This document shows, one piece after another, positions 43,947-55,540 of a stretch of 64,000 bases of DNA. Position numbers and translations under genes: made by a program. The stretch is from Protopterus annectens (Eukaryota; Chordata; Ceratodontiformes; Protopteridae), in assembly GCF_019279795.1 (NCBI RefSeq), contig NC_056725.1, positions 1,749,856,916 to 1,749,920,915 of the forward strand, given 5' to 3'. The notes beneath the pieces were generated by a model. The model was not told where the DNA came from and ran no database searches. It worked only from the letters and a program-made list of their open reading frames with translations. Within the stretch, counting starts at the first letter, position 1. Each line of letters starts with the position of its first letter.

Positions 43947-43980
43947 TAGCGCTTTCATCTCATTATAGAGACTTCTTCAG
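43947..43980 (-). ncRNA. Hammerhead-type ribozyme motif, PLE-D inverted arm
   Basis: Minus-strand copy of the motif at 48367-48400: CTGAAGA at 43980-43974, stem II GTCTC/GAGAT, GAAA at 43956-43953, then AGCGCT. Sequence is identical to the right-arm copy across the core. Confidence 0.62.
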
Positions 43981-44556
43981 AAACAATGAATTACTTTTAA
44001 TTACACTTTTAAATAGTCCTTGATGCGTGATGTCACACCTTTAATTAAAAACTATTTAAACAAACATACGCTTGTAAATAAAAACTTAAATCATAAAATT
44101 TGTATCAACCCAAATAATATTAGCTACAAAAATGTAAAAATAAAAAAGTGTATAATATATATTATACAAGTGATTATATTAAATGAATATTTGATAAAAA
44201 CTGGTACAAAGGATATAAATAAAAACATTAGATAAATTTAAAAACTCATAGAAGAATTCATTTATATACCATAAAATTAGTTCTATTGATATACTGTAAA
44301 CTTGGTTTTACATATGTATATTAGTTTTTGGATATATATATATATATATATATTGTGTGTTGTAGTTCTTAAATAGCAATTAAATATTACCTTTTTAAAC
44401 TTTTGTCAAAATATGATAAATGTCCCAAATCCGGACTTTGCACACTTCAAATATTGTTTGCCCTTTCAATTAATAGAGGTGTCAATGACACTGTTTCATT
44501 TAATCCTGGGGGAAACATAGAAGCCAATCTATATTGCCATTGGCTCTCCTTCTTTT

Positions 44557-45386
44557 TTAACAAATTTTTCCAGTCACCACCTCTGTTGTTTGTTTTGACA
44601 GTGTCCAAGATACCAAATGTGAATTGCCTGAATTCTGAGCAGGATATACTGTGTTTGTATAAAGAATTAGTGTTCTTTTATTCTTAATATCATTTAGATG
44701 TTCGTATATCCTGCTCTTGAATAATCTTTCAGTCTTGCCTACATAGAATTGTTGGCAAGTACGGCATATAGCAAGGTATACCACTCCCTTTGTGTTACAA
44801 TTACCATTCTGTAAATAAACTTTACTTTTCATAACATTGTTTAACCTAATAGTGGGTTCAACACAAATGTAGGAGCAATAGTTACACATTCCACATTTTT
44901 TTGTACCCCGTTTGTTTTGGAGTGTATTAGATTTTTTATGTTCTAAAAGTTGTTTCATGTTAAACCCTACTCTGTTGACAAAGTTCGGTTTATTCCCCAA
45001 CTTATTATGTACACCATCATTGGATCTAATAATATTCCAATTACTTTGGAAAATGTTCTTGATAGCCGGGGTTCTTGTGTTGTATGTTAACACACAAGTA
45101 GTGTGATAATTTTTACTATTTGCCCTATCCAGCGTGTTACTTTCATCAGAACCTAGTAGGGGAATGTATTTTTTGCCCCATTGTTGATGTATGTTATATA
45201 GAGTAGTGTTAATCAAATCCAAGGGGTACCCTCTCTCTAAAAACATTTCTCTTAACACGTTGAATTCCGATTCCAAATCCACTAAGTATGAAGTCATCTT
45301 GGCAATTCTAATGGCTTGCCCTTTTATAATACTAACCTTTTGTGACATGGGATGACAACTATCAAAATGTAAATAAGCATTACATT
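44557..45386 (-). pseudogene. PLE-D inverted arm: linker and GIY-YIG domain
   Basis: A 263-codon open frame beginning MSQKVSIIKGQAIRIAK on the minus strand, matching the sense copy from 46999 with few differences (for example IAKMTSY versus IARMTSY). It contains KKCGMCNYCSYI and VVYLAICRTCQQFYVG of the GIY-YIG nuclease. The end differs after DIKNK because a base is lost in an A/T-rich run near 44675, which shifts the frame. The ATG is internal to the normal protein, so this is a fragment and not an independent gene. Confidence 0.85.
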
Positions 45387-45397
45387 ATACGGAACAA

Positions 45398-47904
45398 ATG
45401 GAAGACTGGGTGGAAGAAGGTAGGGAAAATCACAACTTAGATGAAAGGGATTTTCCCACCCTCAGGCGCTCAGAGAGACTGGCACAGCATTACAACAACA
45501 AAGGGGAATACAACAGAACATATTACCCCCACAAAAGGAATCAGTATCCACATCAAATGCATGCATATTAGTGTCCAACCATGACAACAATTACATTACA
45601 CCTGTGGAGAATATTATATTTAAAAAAGATGGTTATACCATATACAATTACTCAGACTTAGTTATTTCAGAGGACTATTTCAATCTCTTTTCTAAAGGAA
45701 TCAAGTTTATTCCTACTCACGCAGGTGATCTTGTTGAAATATAGAATCTCTTAAACTATATGTAAGAAAATTAAATCTGAAGCTACTGTTCGAACCTACA
45801 CAGGAGAATGACACAAACTATGTAGAAACTATTGACAAAATAAAAAAGAAGAGTATTTACAACCCACCCCTACATCCTTTATTAGAAACTTACGAAAAAT
45901 TAGTTCTGGAAGACTTGTATAATGAATTTAAACAGAACAAAAAGTTTGAGTATTATAACCTTACTAAAAATGAATTCACTCTTCTAGGGAATCTTAGAAA
46001 CGATAAAAGTATTCGTATCATGGTTCCAGACAAAGGTGGGGGCATTGCCATTTTCAAAAGTGAGGACTATTCCAATGCCATGAAAACACTCTTGGCAGAT
46101 GAAAATACATACTGTCAAGCTTCTATTAATCAAATAAATATTTCATACATGAGAATCAATAGTTATTTAGAGGAATATTTAGTAGAGGAGAGAATTAGTC
46201 CCAGTGAATATGATTTCCTTTTCACAAAATTCCCCAAAATTCCTGTATTTTTTGGGATCCCAAAGATACACAAGGATATTTGCAGGCCTCCTTTTAGACC
46301 TATTGTGGCAGCAAAGGGATCGAAAATACATTCACTATCTGTATATATTGATTTTCATATACAACATGTGGTACAAAAGACCCCACATTTGTTAAAAGAC
46401 TCCTGGGAATTTTTGAAAAGTATTAAGCAAGATTTATTTGATGAAGATGTTTTATTCTTAACCATAGATGTAAGAGATCTTTTTATATGTATTCCGAAAA
46501 CTGAAGGAATGAACTTATTTGAAGAAGTACTTTTTAAACACTCAGACTTGGAAAATGATAAAATTTTACTAATTTGTGAATTAATGAATTTAGTTCTCGA
46601 AAATAACTTCCTAAGTTTTGAGGGTGAATTTTACCAAGTTACTGGTGTCCCTATGGGTGCAAATTGTTCACCGGTATATTCTAATTTAGTGTTATTAGGT
46701 TGGGAAACACAGTTTGTATTTAATGGACCATATTGGCCTCACATCAAATTATATCTCCGATATCTGGATGATATTTTCATTTTATGGGGGGGGGGGGTGT
46801 GAAGAGGATATTAACCATTTCATTAATTACATTAACAACAGCACTACCTTTTTCTCCTTCACTTTCCAGTACAACAATATGAATATCAATTACCTTGACA
46901 CTTGTATATATAAAGATATATCTAAAAGACAGTTCAAATCCAAAATATTTAGGAAGAAAACATTTTGTAATGCTTATTTACATTTTGATAGTTGTCATCC
47001 CATGTCACAAAAGGTTAGTATTATAAAAGGGCAAGCCATTAGAATTGCCAGGATGACTTCATACTTAGTGGATTTGGAATCGGAATTCAACGTGTTAAGA
47101 GAAATGTTTTTAGAGAGAGGGTACCCCCTGGATTTGATTAACACTACTCTATATAACATACATCAACAATGGGGCAAAAAATACATTCCCCTACTAGGTT
47201 CTGATGAAAGTAACACGCTGGATAGGGCAAATAGTAAAAATTATCACACTACTTGTGTGTTAACATACAACACAAGAACCCCGGCTATCAAGAACATTTT
47301 CCAAAGTAATTGGAATATTATTAGATCCAATGATGGTGTACATAATAAGTTGGGGAATAAACCGAACTTTGTCAACAGAGTAGGGTTTAACATGAAACAA
47401 CTTTTAGAACATAAAAAATCTAATACACTCCAAAACAAACGGGGTACAAAAAAATGTGGAATGTGTAACTATTGCTCCTACATTTGTGTTGAACCCACTA
47501 TTAGGTTAAACAATGTTATGAAAAGTAAAGTTTATTTACAGAATGGTAATTGTAACACAAAGGGAGTGGTATACCTTGCTATATGCCGTACTTGCCAACA
47601 ATTCTATGTAGGCAAGACTGAAAGATTATTCAAGAGCAGGATATACGAACATCTAAATGATATTAAGAATAAAAAGAACACTAATTCTTTATACAAACAC
47701 AGTATATCCTGCTCAGAATTCAGGCAATTCACATTTGGTATCTTGGACACTGTCAAAACAAACAACAGAGGTGGTGACTGGAAAAATTTGTTAAAAAAGA
47801 AGGAGAGCCAATGGCAATATAGATTGGCTTCTATGTTTCCCCCAGGATTAAATGAAACAGTGTCATTGACACCTTTATTAATTGAAAGGGCAAACAATAT
47901 TTGA
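45398..47904 (+). pseudogene. PLE-D sense ORF: RT plus GIY-YIG endonuclease, three frameshifts
   Basis: A Penelope-type protein, read in four pieces. 45398-45570 is the N-terminal region (TLRRSERLAQHYNNKGEYN). About 45560-45741 reads YSDLVISEDYFNLFSKG. About 45745-46802 includes MVPDKGGGIAIF, RPPFRPIVAAKGS, motif A LTIDVRDLFICIP (about 46456-46494), motif B GVPMGANCSPVYSNL and motif C RYLDDIFIL (about 46757-46783). 46800-47904 has the linker, KKCGMCNYC (47449-47475) and GIY-YIG: VVYLA at 47567-47581, FYVGKTERLF near 47604-47633, SRIYEHL. The last frameshift is at a run of 12 Gs (46786-46797). The RT Asp residues and both tyrosine motifs are intact, so decay is recent. It would copy element RNA and cut its target. 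Confidence 0.9.
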
Positions 47905-48366
47905 AGTGTGCAAAGTCCGGATTTGGGACATTTATCATATTTTGATAAAAGTTTAAAAAGGAAATATTTAATTGCTATTTAAGAACTACAACACACAATA
48001 TATATATATATATATCCAAAAACTAATATACATATGTACAACCAAGTTTACAGAATATCAATAGAACTAATTTTATGGTATATAAATGAATTCTTTTATG
48101 AGTTTTTAAATTTATCTAATGTTTTTATTTATATCCTTTGTACCAGTTTTTATCAAACATTCATTTAATATAATCACTTGTATAATATATATTATACACT
48201 TTTTTATTTTTACATTTTTGTAGCTAATATTATTTGGGTTGATACAAATTTTATGATTCAAGTTTTTATTTACAAGCGTATGTTTGTTTAAATAGTTTTT
48301 AATTAAAGGTGTGACATCACGCATCAAGGACTATTTAAAAGTGTAATTAAAAGTTATTCATTGTTT

Positions 48367-48400
48367 CTGAAGAAGTCTCTATAATGAGATGAAAGCGCTA
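48367..48400 (+). ncRNA. Hammerhead-type ribozyme motif, PLE-D right arm
   Basis: CTGAAGA (48367-48373) fits the hammerhead core CUGANGA, since position 7 is free. Stem II is GTCTC with GAGAT (one G-U pair). GAAA (48391-48394) and self-complementary AGCGCT follow. Position relative to the PLE stop codon and 3' end is as in PLE-B and PLE-C. Confidence 0.65.
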
Positions 48401-48556
48401 AAACCTCTTGTACACAATAAATGGTTTTATATACTTTTGGCTACTACTGGCGTTCCTTTTTGGCGTCCTGGATTCCTGGATTCCTGGTTCATTTTGTTTT
48501 ATTTCAACAGTTTGGCTGGTTACTTTTTGTCTTTCATTACTGGTTGATTGGTGAGA

Positions 48557-51500
48557 CCCGATCATAACTCTTTGTAGTGCATGGAATTATATCTACTCCA
48601 TGCACTGCTGGTTACAAAAAATGTGAGGGGTTTTACTGGCTTTGAAAGTCAGTAAAGCACTTCGTAAATGCTGCTGCATAGACAGCAAGTAAGTACAATT
48701 GGAGGAAAAAGTCAGGACATCTTTTAAGTACTACTCTAATAAGTTACTTGCAGACTGATGTATTGTTTTATTCTTTAAGTCTTTAAGTGCACAGTGACTG
48801 AAACATTGTTTATTTGCAAGTCATTTTGTTCTGTAAACATTGCCTTGCTATTTCAGTTTACCTTCTCAAATGCCATGTGCTGATCTGACTTGTATAAAGG
48901 ACAGTTATTTTTTTCAGTATTTAATTATACGATATGGCAAAACTCATAAATAAAACATTACACAATTAGAATATAATATAAAATCAAATGTTAAAATACA
49001 AGGCATATAGTATTACTATAAACAGACTCATCATCTCACAGGAAAGTAGAGAAAGAGCAAAGGTTATTGATAATATACTGGCAGTATATGACTGTAATAT
49101 AAACAGTACACTTTTAATGGTGAGGCACAGACAAAAGGAACATTGTGCAGTGCATTAATAGGCAGAGTTTTGCAGCAATTGTGGCTAGAAGCTGAGCAAT
49201 TTTAATTCTCAAGATTATTAGAAGAAATATCCAACATACCTAAGGCAAATAGTAAAGAGACAATATGTACAAATACAATATAACATTCCATATGATATTT
49301 CATTTAGCTTTTTTGGTTTAATCCACCAGTTTTGAATTTTGTTACAAGATCATTAATAATGTTTTTAAAGTAGCAAGTGGTGAAATTCATAAACAAGTTG
49401 TGTAGTATTCAGTAGCACTTTGCACAATTACTGGCAATATGTATGGTGGGGTGGATTCAGTGAAACAAATCGTACTATTATGCATTAGCCTGCACTGCGT
49501 ATTATGCAGAATATGCAGATGACAGTAATAAACAGGTGCTAATGATGTGCTCCTTAATGAGTGAATAATGAGATGCAAATGAAGAGAATGAAAAAACAAT
49601 GTCATGATTTATAGAAGTAGGTGAGTAACTTGCCCAGATTTATTGTGTGCATTTATAGAAAGCTACAACACATGGAAAATGTTAGCACTGCTAAAATGGT
49701 TGCAGTAGCAATATTTCATGTTAAGCAGCAAATCATTGATTGAGATGCAGTCAGAAGTGGCTAGCTTGTGCATAGCTGTAGACCACAGGAATGAAGGCAG
49801 TGCAGGCAATGAGTTATGTATAGCAAACTCACTGTTGAGCAAATAATTGTGGTTCTGAATAAATTAGGATACAATATGGATCCTTGTTGACATGTTCACA
49901 TGTACCACACACACCTTAAATCTAGGAGAATGGGTGGTTTTCCTAATCCTGAGGCCATCAAGATATATATAGAGCTTACCATCTAACTGGTGGGACTTTG
50001 TGCAATCAACTGTGAACCTCTTAAGTATGTTCCAAGCATCTGACTCTCAAGTACTCAACAAGTTTCTTGGTATTATGATTCTAGATGTGGATGAGTATAT
50101 CTGGTTCTCTAGGGCCTTAGAAGAGAGAGACACCACTATACATGGCCATTGGCCTCTGTACCATTATAGACCTCCTTGTGGTACTCAAAGCCATAGATTT
50201 CAAACATGTAGCCATAAAAGCCCTACCTGGCCCATAGTCGCACATATATGGGAACAGAAAAAGCTACCATTCTCTGAACTGCCAGTAATCTGCAATTGAG
50301 AGGGAGTTATCTACAATGCAAGTGTGCAGCATCCAGCCATTTCCCATAATTCCCATGTGTTGTATACATCTGACTTATATGTTTGTTTTCAACAAGGTGA
50401 TTCCCAGGGGAAGGATGGCTAGCGGTAGCACAATGTGTAAAATAAATGCTATAACATTTATAAATTATGGATATAGGCATTAACCCACCCATATTCTTGT
50501 AGTGTATGATACAGATGGTGCCGGCTACCTTCTTGAGCTGTGTCTCATAACACCGGTCTGCAGACCAGAAACTATACTAGAAATGCAATTTAATACTGTC
50601 TGTGATTAGACATAAAATATAATTTAATGTTCATTTGGCCTGCTGAAGGCATACCGTTAATGTCTTGACCCATCTGGCTGGTCTTTGTACTATTACCCTT
50701 AGACAGACAGCAAGATGTTTGCTGCTTGTCTCATGCTACATGCAACTGCTGACAAAGTGGCAAAATCTGGTCAACCATGGGCATGACAATCATAATGGGA
50801 CAGGACAGCAGAGACTAAACATGATGAATACAGTGTTCCTACCAGGCTATACTGATCTGTGCAAGGTGTGGACATACTGTGCATCAGATATCACCTAAAT
50901 ACTTGAAAGGAGGGAGGATGTTGTGGGTCACAATCATCACTTGCACAAGGGAAAAGTAACACAATAACAAAAGGCTGTCAATACAGACTTGCTGGGAAAA
51001 CTCATCACAGGAGTCACATGCAGGGGCACCATCTCCTGAAAGTGTATTGGGTGTCATGGAGCCTTTCTTTGTGACAGGAATAGGGTGCTAATGCAATATC
51101 ATGACTCAGTGTAACTTTATTGTCCAGAAGTGACATGGCTTGAAGCTTCCTGCGCCAGCAATGTTGTATTATTTCATGGCCAGGACTCAGATGGAGCTTG
51201 CTTGTCATGTATCACTGTCCTGGAGGTAGTTACTCATTATTGCCCACAATGAGGAGTTGTGTGGGATTATTAGCATTACCTTTGGGTTATGAGGCAAAAG
51301 GCATTGGATCCTTGATTCATTTGGGGAATGAGACATTTTGTGACTTAACATTTAAAATTGAAGACTTAATGGAAAGATTTTTGTTTAATTGTGAAAAAAT
51401 GTTTCTTGTGGAATGAATTTATATTTTCTAGGCAAGGGACTTGATTGAAAAAAGTGTTTGTTCAATTTCATACTAACAATGTTAAAAATTATTGTTTATG

Positions 51501-51780
51501 CATGTGTTATTCAATTTCTGATATTGTGAAAGTTTAAGAGGAGAGGAGTATTTGGAATGGGGGGGGTGGGGTGGGAAGTGGATGTTATTTTAAAATATAA
51601 AAAATAAGTGATAAAGCATTTACCAAATGTTATATATGTAGATGGCAATAAAGGAACAATTAGGTATAAGGGACAGCTGAAGGAATTGCAATCATCTGAT
51701 AGATTAGTGTACAAAAATAAGATATAATTAATGTGTGAGGAAGGGTTATATGATGAATAAGTGCAAAAACGAATGTAAAA
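48557..51780. other. Unrecognised stretch
   Basis: Several ORFs of 60-99 codons (the longest 50000-50299, plus) show no motif I can name. No terminal repeats or SINE heads were seen. The segment from about 51230, including the frame LGYEAKGIGSLIHLG at 51280-51325, may already belong to the LINE that follows, but I cannot show it. Confidence 0.4.
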
Positions 51781-52342
51781 CATGTAAAAGTAAAAAGCAG
51801 TTTTAGTTTGATTGTAAAGAAAATAAGCAATATAATCTTGAGCAGGTTGATAACGAAAGTATTGTAATGTCTGAAAATAATGAGGAAGTAGGGAAAAAAT
51901 GGGAAAAATGTGTTAATGAAAAAGAAGATGAAGTAACAAAAGATGACTTAGATAACAATGTTATATTTTAGGAGGATGAAAGTAACTGTACTGAGAGTGT
52001 TGAGAATGAAGAAGAAGTTGAAAGTGAAAAGTCAGATGTTTATGAAGGCAGTATAAAGGATGTTAGGAAAAGAAGTTGGATAGTTGCTAGGGTAAGGGTA
52101 AGGAAAAGAAAATTTAAAAATGCATTACCAAATATTAAAAAGAAAAGTAAGGAGTAGTTTTAGATGTGGTTCAGTTAATGACAACAGAGAAAAAACTGAA
52201 CCTGAAGATGGAGGAATACTTGTACATAAACTCAGAAATATATTAATTTGGGGAAGAATAAGAAATAAGAAAATGAAAAATTAAAGTACTTCCCTTAAAA
52301 ACAAAATGAAGGAAAAGTAATTTTAGAGTTTTTTTTTTTTTT
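51740..52342 (+). pseudogene. Tx1/L1-like LINE, ORF1 C-terminal remnant (tentative)
   Basis: From about 51754 the plus strand reads as a strongly charged protein with a few stops: MNKCKNECKTCKSKKQF, then acidic SENNEEVGKKWEKCVNEKED, ESVENEEEVESEKSDVYEGS and a basic VRVRKRKFKNALPNIKKKSK. An acidic-then-basic tail directly upstream of an endonuclease ORF suggests the C-terminus of ORF1 in a Tx1/L1-like LINE. There is no conserved domain to confirm it; position is the main argument. The downstream ORF2 resumes after the hAT at 54664. Confidence 0.4.
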
Positions 52343-52499
52343 AGTAATTGCATACCTCCCAACCATACCGAATTACTCGGTATTTACCGAGTTTTGGGGT
52401 CCAAATGAAGGGGTGCCACGATTCCCGATTGGCACCGCTTCATTTCTGATTTTTTTGCTTCAATTTTTTTTTTTTTAAAAATCGCGCTGTCAGAGCTGA

Positions 52500-52530
52500 T
52501 GTCATCACGTGCGCGATGACGTCAGTGCCG
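52500..52530. promoter_or_regulatory. CRE-like palindrome and E-box in hAT left end
   Basis: TGACGTCA at 52517-52524 is a perfect cAMP-response-element palindrome, and CACGTG at 52506-52511 is a perfect E-box, six bases apart, in a CpG-containing segment. In isolation these are only sequence matches. Their spacing inside a transposon end makes a promoter or enhancer role possible. Confidence 0.35.
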
Positions 52531-53284
52531 TCAGGGCTACCAGCCAGTTGGAATTGAGCTCAAGGAGCTCACGTCTTTATTTCCGGCTGGCTGCGAGTGG
52601 GAATATAGCAGCGAGAACCAGGCAGCAACACTAATGGCAGCTGTATCTGCCCACATCAAGTCTCAGCCTTCAGATAAGAAACAGGTCCCTAAGCTTTAAG
52701 TGAGAAAGAGTAGAGGAGCTCAACCCTGGTTGACAAATTCAAATAAATGCATACCTTTTCCATCTTCTTTAAATTATTGAAATACTAGATTGAGGCACAA
52801 AACAAGCATTATATTTTTGTTTTTAGTGTCATGAAATTTGTTGGATGGGGTACAATGCGGACTAATGGCTTGCTAAGTTAATTAGTTATACAAATTGGGA
52901 GGGGCTTAGGTGCCTAATTATCTGTCTTGCTGTATAGTTTATTCAGAAATTACAGCCGGTATTCTACTAGTTAGTACAAGCTGATTTATGATTGTGCAAC
53001 AGACTTTCCCTCAGTTTTCCTAAACCTTTGGAAGTGTTAGATTCAGGCAGAAAACAAAGCGTTTATCTTCCTATTGTTTGTGTCTTGATATTTTTAGAGG
53101 AGAGGAGTGGCAGGATTCTGTAAAAATATCACTGCAGGTCTATTATGACTTCACTGAGAAGTCCTAGCAGTGCTAAAACAAAATTAATTTCAGAGATTTG
53201 AAAGACTCTCTCTCTTTATTTTTTAACTACTGCAAGTATGCATGCAAGTTTTATCTGTGCCATTTCAGTTTATCTGCTCATTTC

Positions 53285-53945
53285 AGCAGCTTTCAGTGTG
53301 CAGTTAATTTATCCAAAGTCCGTGCATTTCAGGTTTTATGTTATTTGCAAGTCCCATTTCAGTTTACCTGCTGGTGTGTTTGCTGTTCATAAGTGCATGA
53401 ACCTTTGTTGGGGCCGTTTCAGTTTATCTACTGCAACCATTGATCTCCTTAACTACTGAGCAAGGGGTGAGTGTATGTGTTGATCTGCCTAACTACTGGG
53501 CAAGCTTTCAGTGTGCAATTAATTTATCAGAAGTCTGTGCGTTTCTGTTTTTTTGCTGAGCTGCATTTGTAAATCTCATTTTTTATGTTAAATGACTTCA
53601 TTTCAGGTTATCTACAAGCTGCATTTGTAAGTCCCGTTTGCCGTTTCAGTTTATCTGCTGCAACTACTAGGCAAGCTTGGCAGTGTACATTTAATTTAGC
53701 TTTCAGTGTGCAATTAATCAGAGCTGCAAGGTTAGTCTGTTTCTTTTTTCCTGCTGCTGTGTTTTAACCTTTGGTGTGTGTGTGTAATTATTTAAGCTTT
53801 CAGTGTGCACTGCGCAGTTAATTTAGCTTTCAGTGTGCTGTGTACTGTGCAATTAATTTATCAGACCTGCAAGCTTAGTCTGGTTTTCTTTTTACCTGCC
53901 TGCTTCTGTGTTTTAACCTGTGTGTGTGTGTAAGTAGAGTTTTAG
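53285..53945. repeat. Diverged internal direct repeats in the hAT element
   Basis: The phrase GCTTTCAGTGTGCAATTAAT or close variants recurs at about 53288, 53508, 53700, 53796 and 53826. It is often followed by TTTATC, a purine-rich bridge and a C/T-rich run ending in TGTGTTTTAACCT. Spacing is irregular (about 220, 190, 95, 30). This looks like old amplification of a subterminal motif. Confidence 0.65.
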
Positions 53946-54663
53946 ATGGAAATGTTCTGAATTGGGTAGTTTTATCATTACTGGTTCATGCATTTTGTTT
54001 CATTGCTTACTGGAAAAGTGTTCAAACAATAAGTTTAAAATGTGCTCTCTAACAAGTGTGCTGTATTATACAAGGAATATAATTAAAGTCAGGAAGGTGT
54101 ATCAAAGAACATATGTATGTTTCTTGTTTTGTGTGCAAGGGGCCAATGATTTGTAAACTAGGTAATCTTTATCCATCACTGGTCAAATGCATTTTCTTTG
54201 GATGTGGTGTGTGGCTTTCAATACTGTTTCAATGAATGTGTTTCAATGGCTGAGCAGTTTTAATGCCAATTCTATTTACATTGTGAGACAGTATTGCTTT
54301 GTTTTAGCAGCTTTGTTTAGTAGATATCTTAGTGTTTGTGCATTGTGCTTTAAAATGTAAAAAAATAAAATCCAAATAATCATTGTAGAGTAAAGCAGTA
54401 TATGCACACATTAGTATTTATGGTAAATGGGGGCAAAATAGACAGGTAATGGGGCATTGGAATGGCTGCAGGGAGACTCTGGTGCCATATTTTGGTTGTC
54501 TGTTCTTCAGTTTGCGTTTGAAAATTGGTATCCCACAATTCCACTGGAGTGGGCAGGGTTACATAATTACATATGCAAATTTGATGTTAATCAGTGTACA
54601 GATTTGTACCTATTTTTCATGGGCCTTGTCCAGATTTTTGATGTTTCCATGTTGAGAGGTATG

Positions 54664-55540
54664 AGTAAATGTGAATACTATTATTAATATTATAAGAAGG
54701 ACAGGGATACTGGAATGGTGTGCTAAATGTGATTATGATATACTTATAGAGGATTTAAAATTCCTGACAAGTGAAGAAAGACTGCAAAGAAAAACATTGC
54801 GGGGTAGCAAAACAATAGGGAATTTATTAAGTGAATGTTGTTCTGGAGTGGTTGTATTGTGTAAGAAAACAGTAAATATATTGGATGTAACATTTATATG
54901 GATGAGGAAGATAACTGTTGTGGATGTATGGTGGAGAGAATATGTTTATAGCATTCTAGCATTATATGCATATACCAATGGCAAGGAAAAAGAGAAATTG
55001 TTTCATCAAATATTAGATTATGTGGTGGTTAACATGAGCATTACTATTGCAGAGGACTTTAATTGGGATTTAAGGGGAAAATGGGAAAAGAAAGGAAAGA
55101 ATGTTAAAGAAAACAAGAAGTAATAAAATGTGGTAGGTTAGCTGTGTGGAAAAAAAGTTAATGGGCTTACAGAGGAGGTGCAATTGGATCTGAAATTGAT
55201 TATTTTGTACTATCAGAAGGTTTGGGTGTAGCCGATAATGATACAGTAGAGACGGGCTTTTCAGATTATTATTTAGCAATATGGATGGAGATGATGAAAG
55301 AAAGGGAACATATTAAAATAATAAAAGGAATAAATGTAAATTATGGGATGAATTCGGAGAGGTGGAAGCATTGCAGATATATATTCATTAAGGACTTTTA
55401 TAAAAATTGGTCTGAATGGTGGATAGAAATAAAAAAAATAAAATATAAAAATAATTTATTCAATGGCAGGGTGATACAAGAAAGAAAAAGAAAGTGAAGT
55501 ATGGAAACATATATAAAATGTATTGGGAGAATTTAGAGAT
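54664..55540 (+). pseudogene. Tx1/L1-like LINE ORF2, APE-like endonuclease
   Basis: The open frame 54671-55123 (150 codons) starts NTIINIIRRTGILEWCAKC, equivalent to the N-x-N-S-I metal-binding start of Tx1-type endonucleases. CDYDILIEDLKFLTSEER takes the place of the DxxxLQET block; the catalytic Glu context is altered. SGVVVLCKK, ILALYAYTNGKEKEKLFHQI and ITIAEDFNWDLRG follow, with AEDFN for the usual AGDFN. A shifted frame at about 55150-55270 gives GSEIDYFVLSE (S-x-IDY motif). The hAT insertion lies exactly at the 5' edge. The reading frame is fairly open, so this is less decayed than L1-B. Confidence 0.68.

Larger units (their letters stand above)
43846..48538 (+). mobile_element. Penelope-like element (PLE-D), head-to-head composite
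   Basis: A 4.69-kb insertion bounded by a perfect 18-bp direct repeat ACTGGTTGATTGGTGAGA (43828-43845 and 48539-48556). The right part (about 45387-48538, plus) is a PLE from its N-terminal region to its 3' tail. The left part (43846-45386, minus) is an inverted copy of 46985-48502, covering the last third of the ORF and the 3' UTR. The arms are nearly identical. Such an inverted 5' extension is known for Penelope-type elements. Each arm holds a hammerhead-type motif. The left arm lacks the last ~36 bases of the right end. Confidence 0.9.
52351..54663. mobile_element. Non-autonomous hAT element, 2.3 kb, 8-bp TSD
   Basis: The termini CATACCTCCCAAC at the left and GTTGAGAGGTATG at the right form a 13-bp inverted repeat with one mismatch. 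The flanking 8-bp sequences AGTAATTG (52343-52350) and AGTAAATG (54664-54671) differ at one base. There is no transposase ORF. The left ~300 bases are GC-richer, with CpGs, an E-box and a CRE palindrome. The middle has direct repeats of a TTTCAGTGTGCAATTAATTTA-type motif. The right third is related to the hAT ends at 38.6 and 40.6 kb. It sits immediately before the endonuclease start of the Tx1/L1-like ORF2. Termini are the same family as the MITE at 31613. Confidence 0.82.

Noticed and set aside
43650..43958. Overlapping 102-, 79- and 60-aa minus ORFs at the PLE-D left edge
   Set aside because: They run across the TSD into the PLE tail in three frames; no motif.
50000..50299. 99-aa ORF as a transposase remnant
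   Set aside because: No catalytic motif, no terminal repeats and no similarity that I can name.
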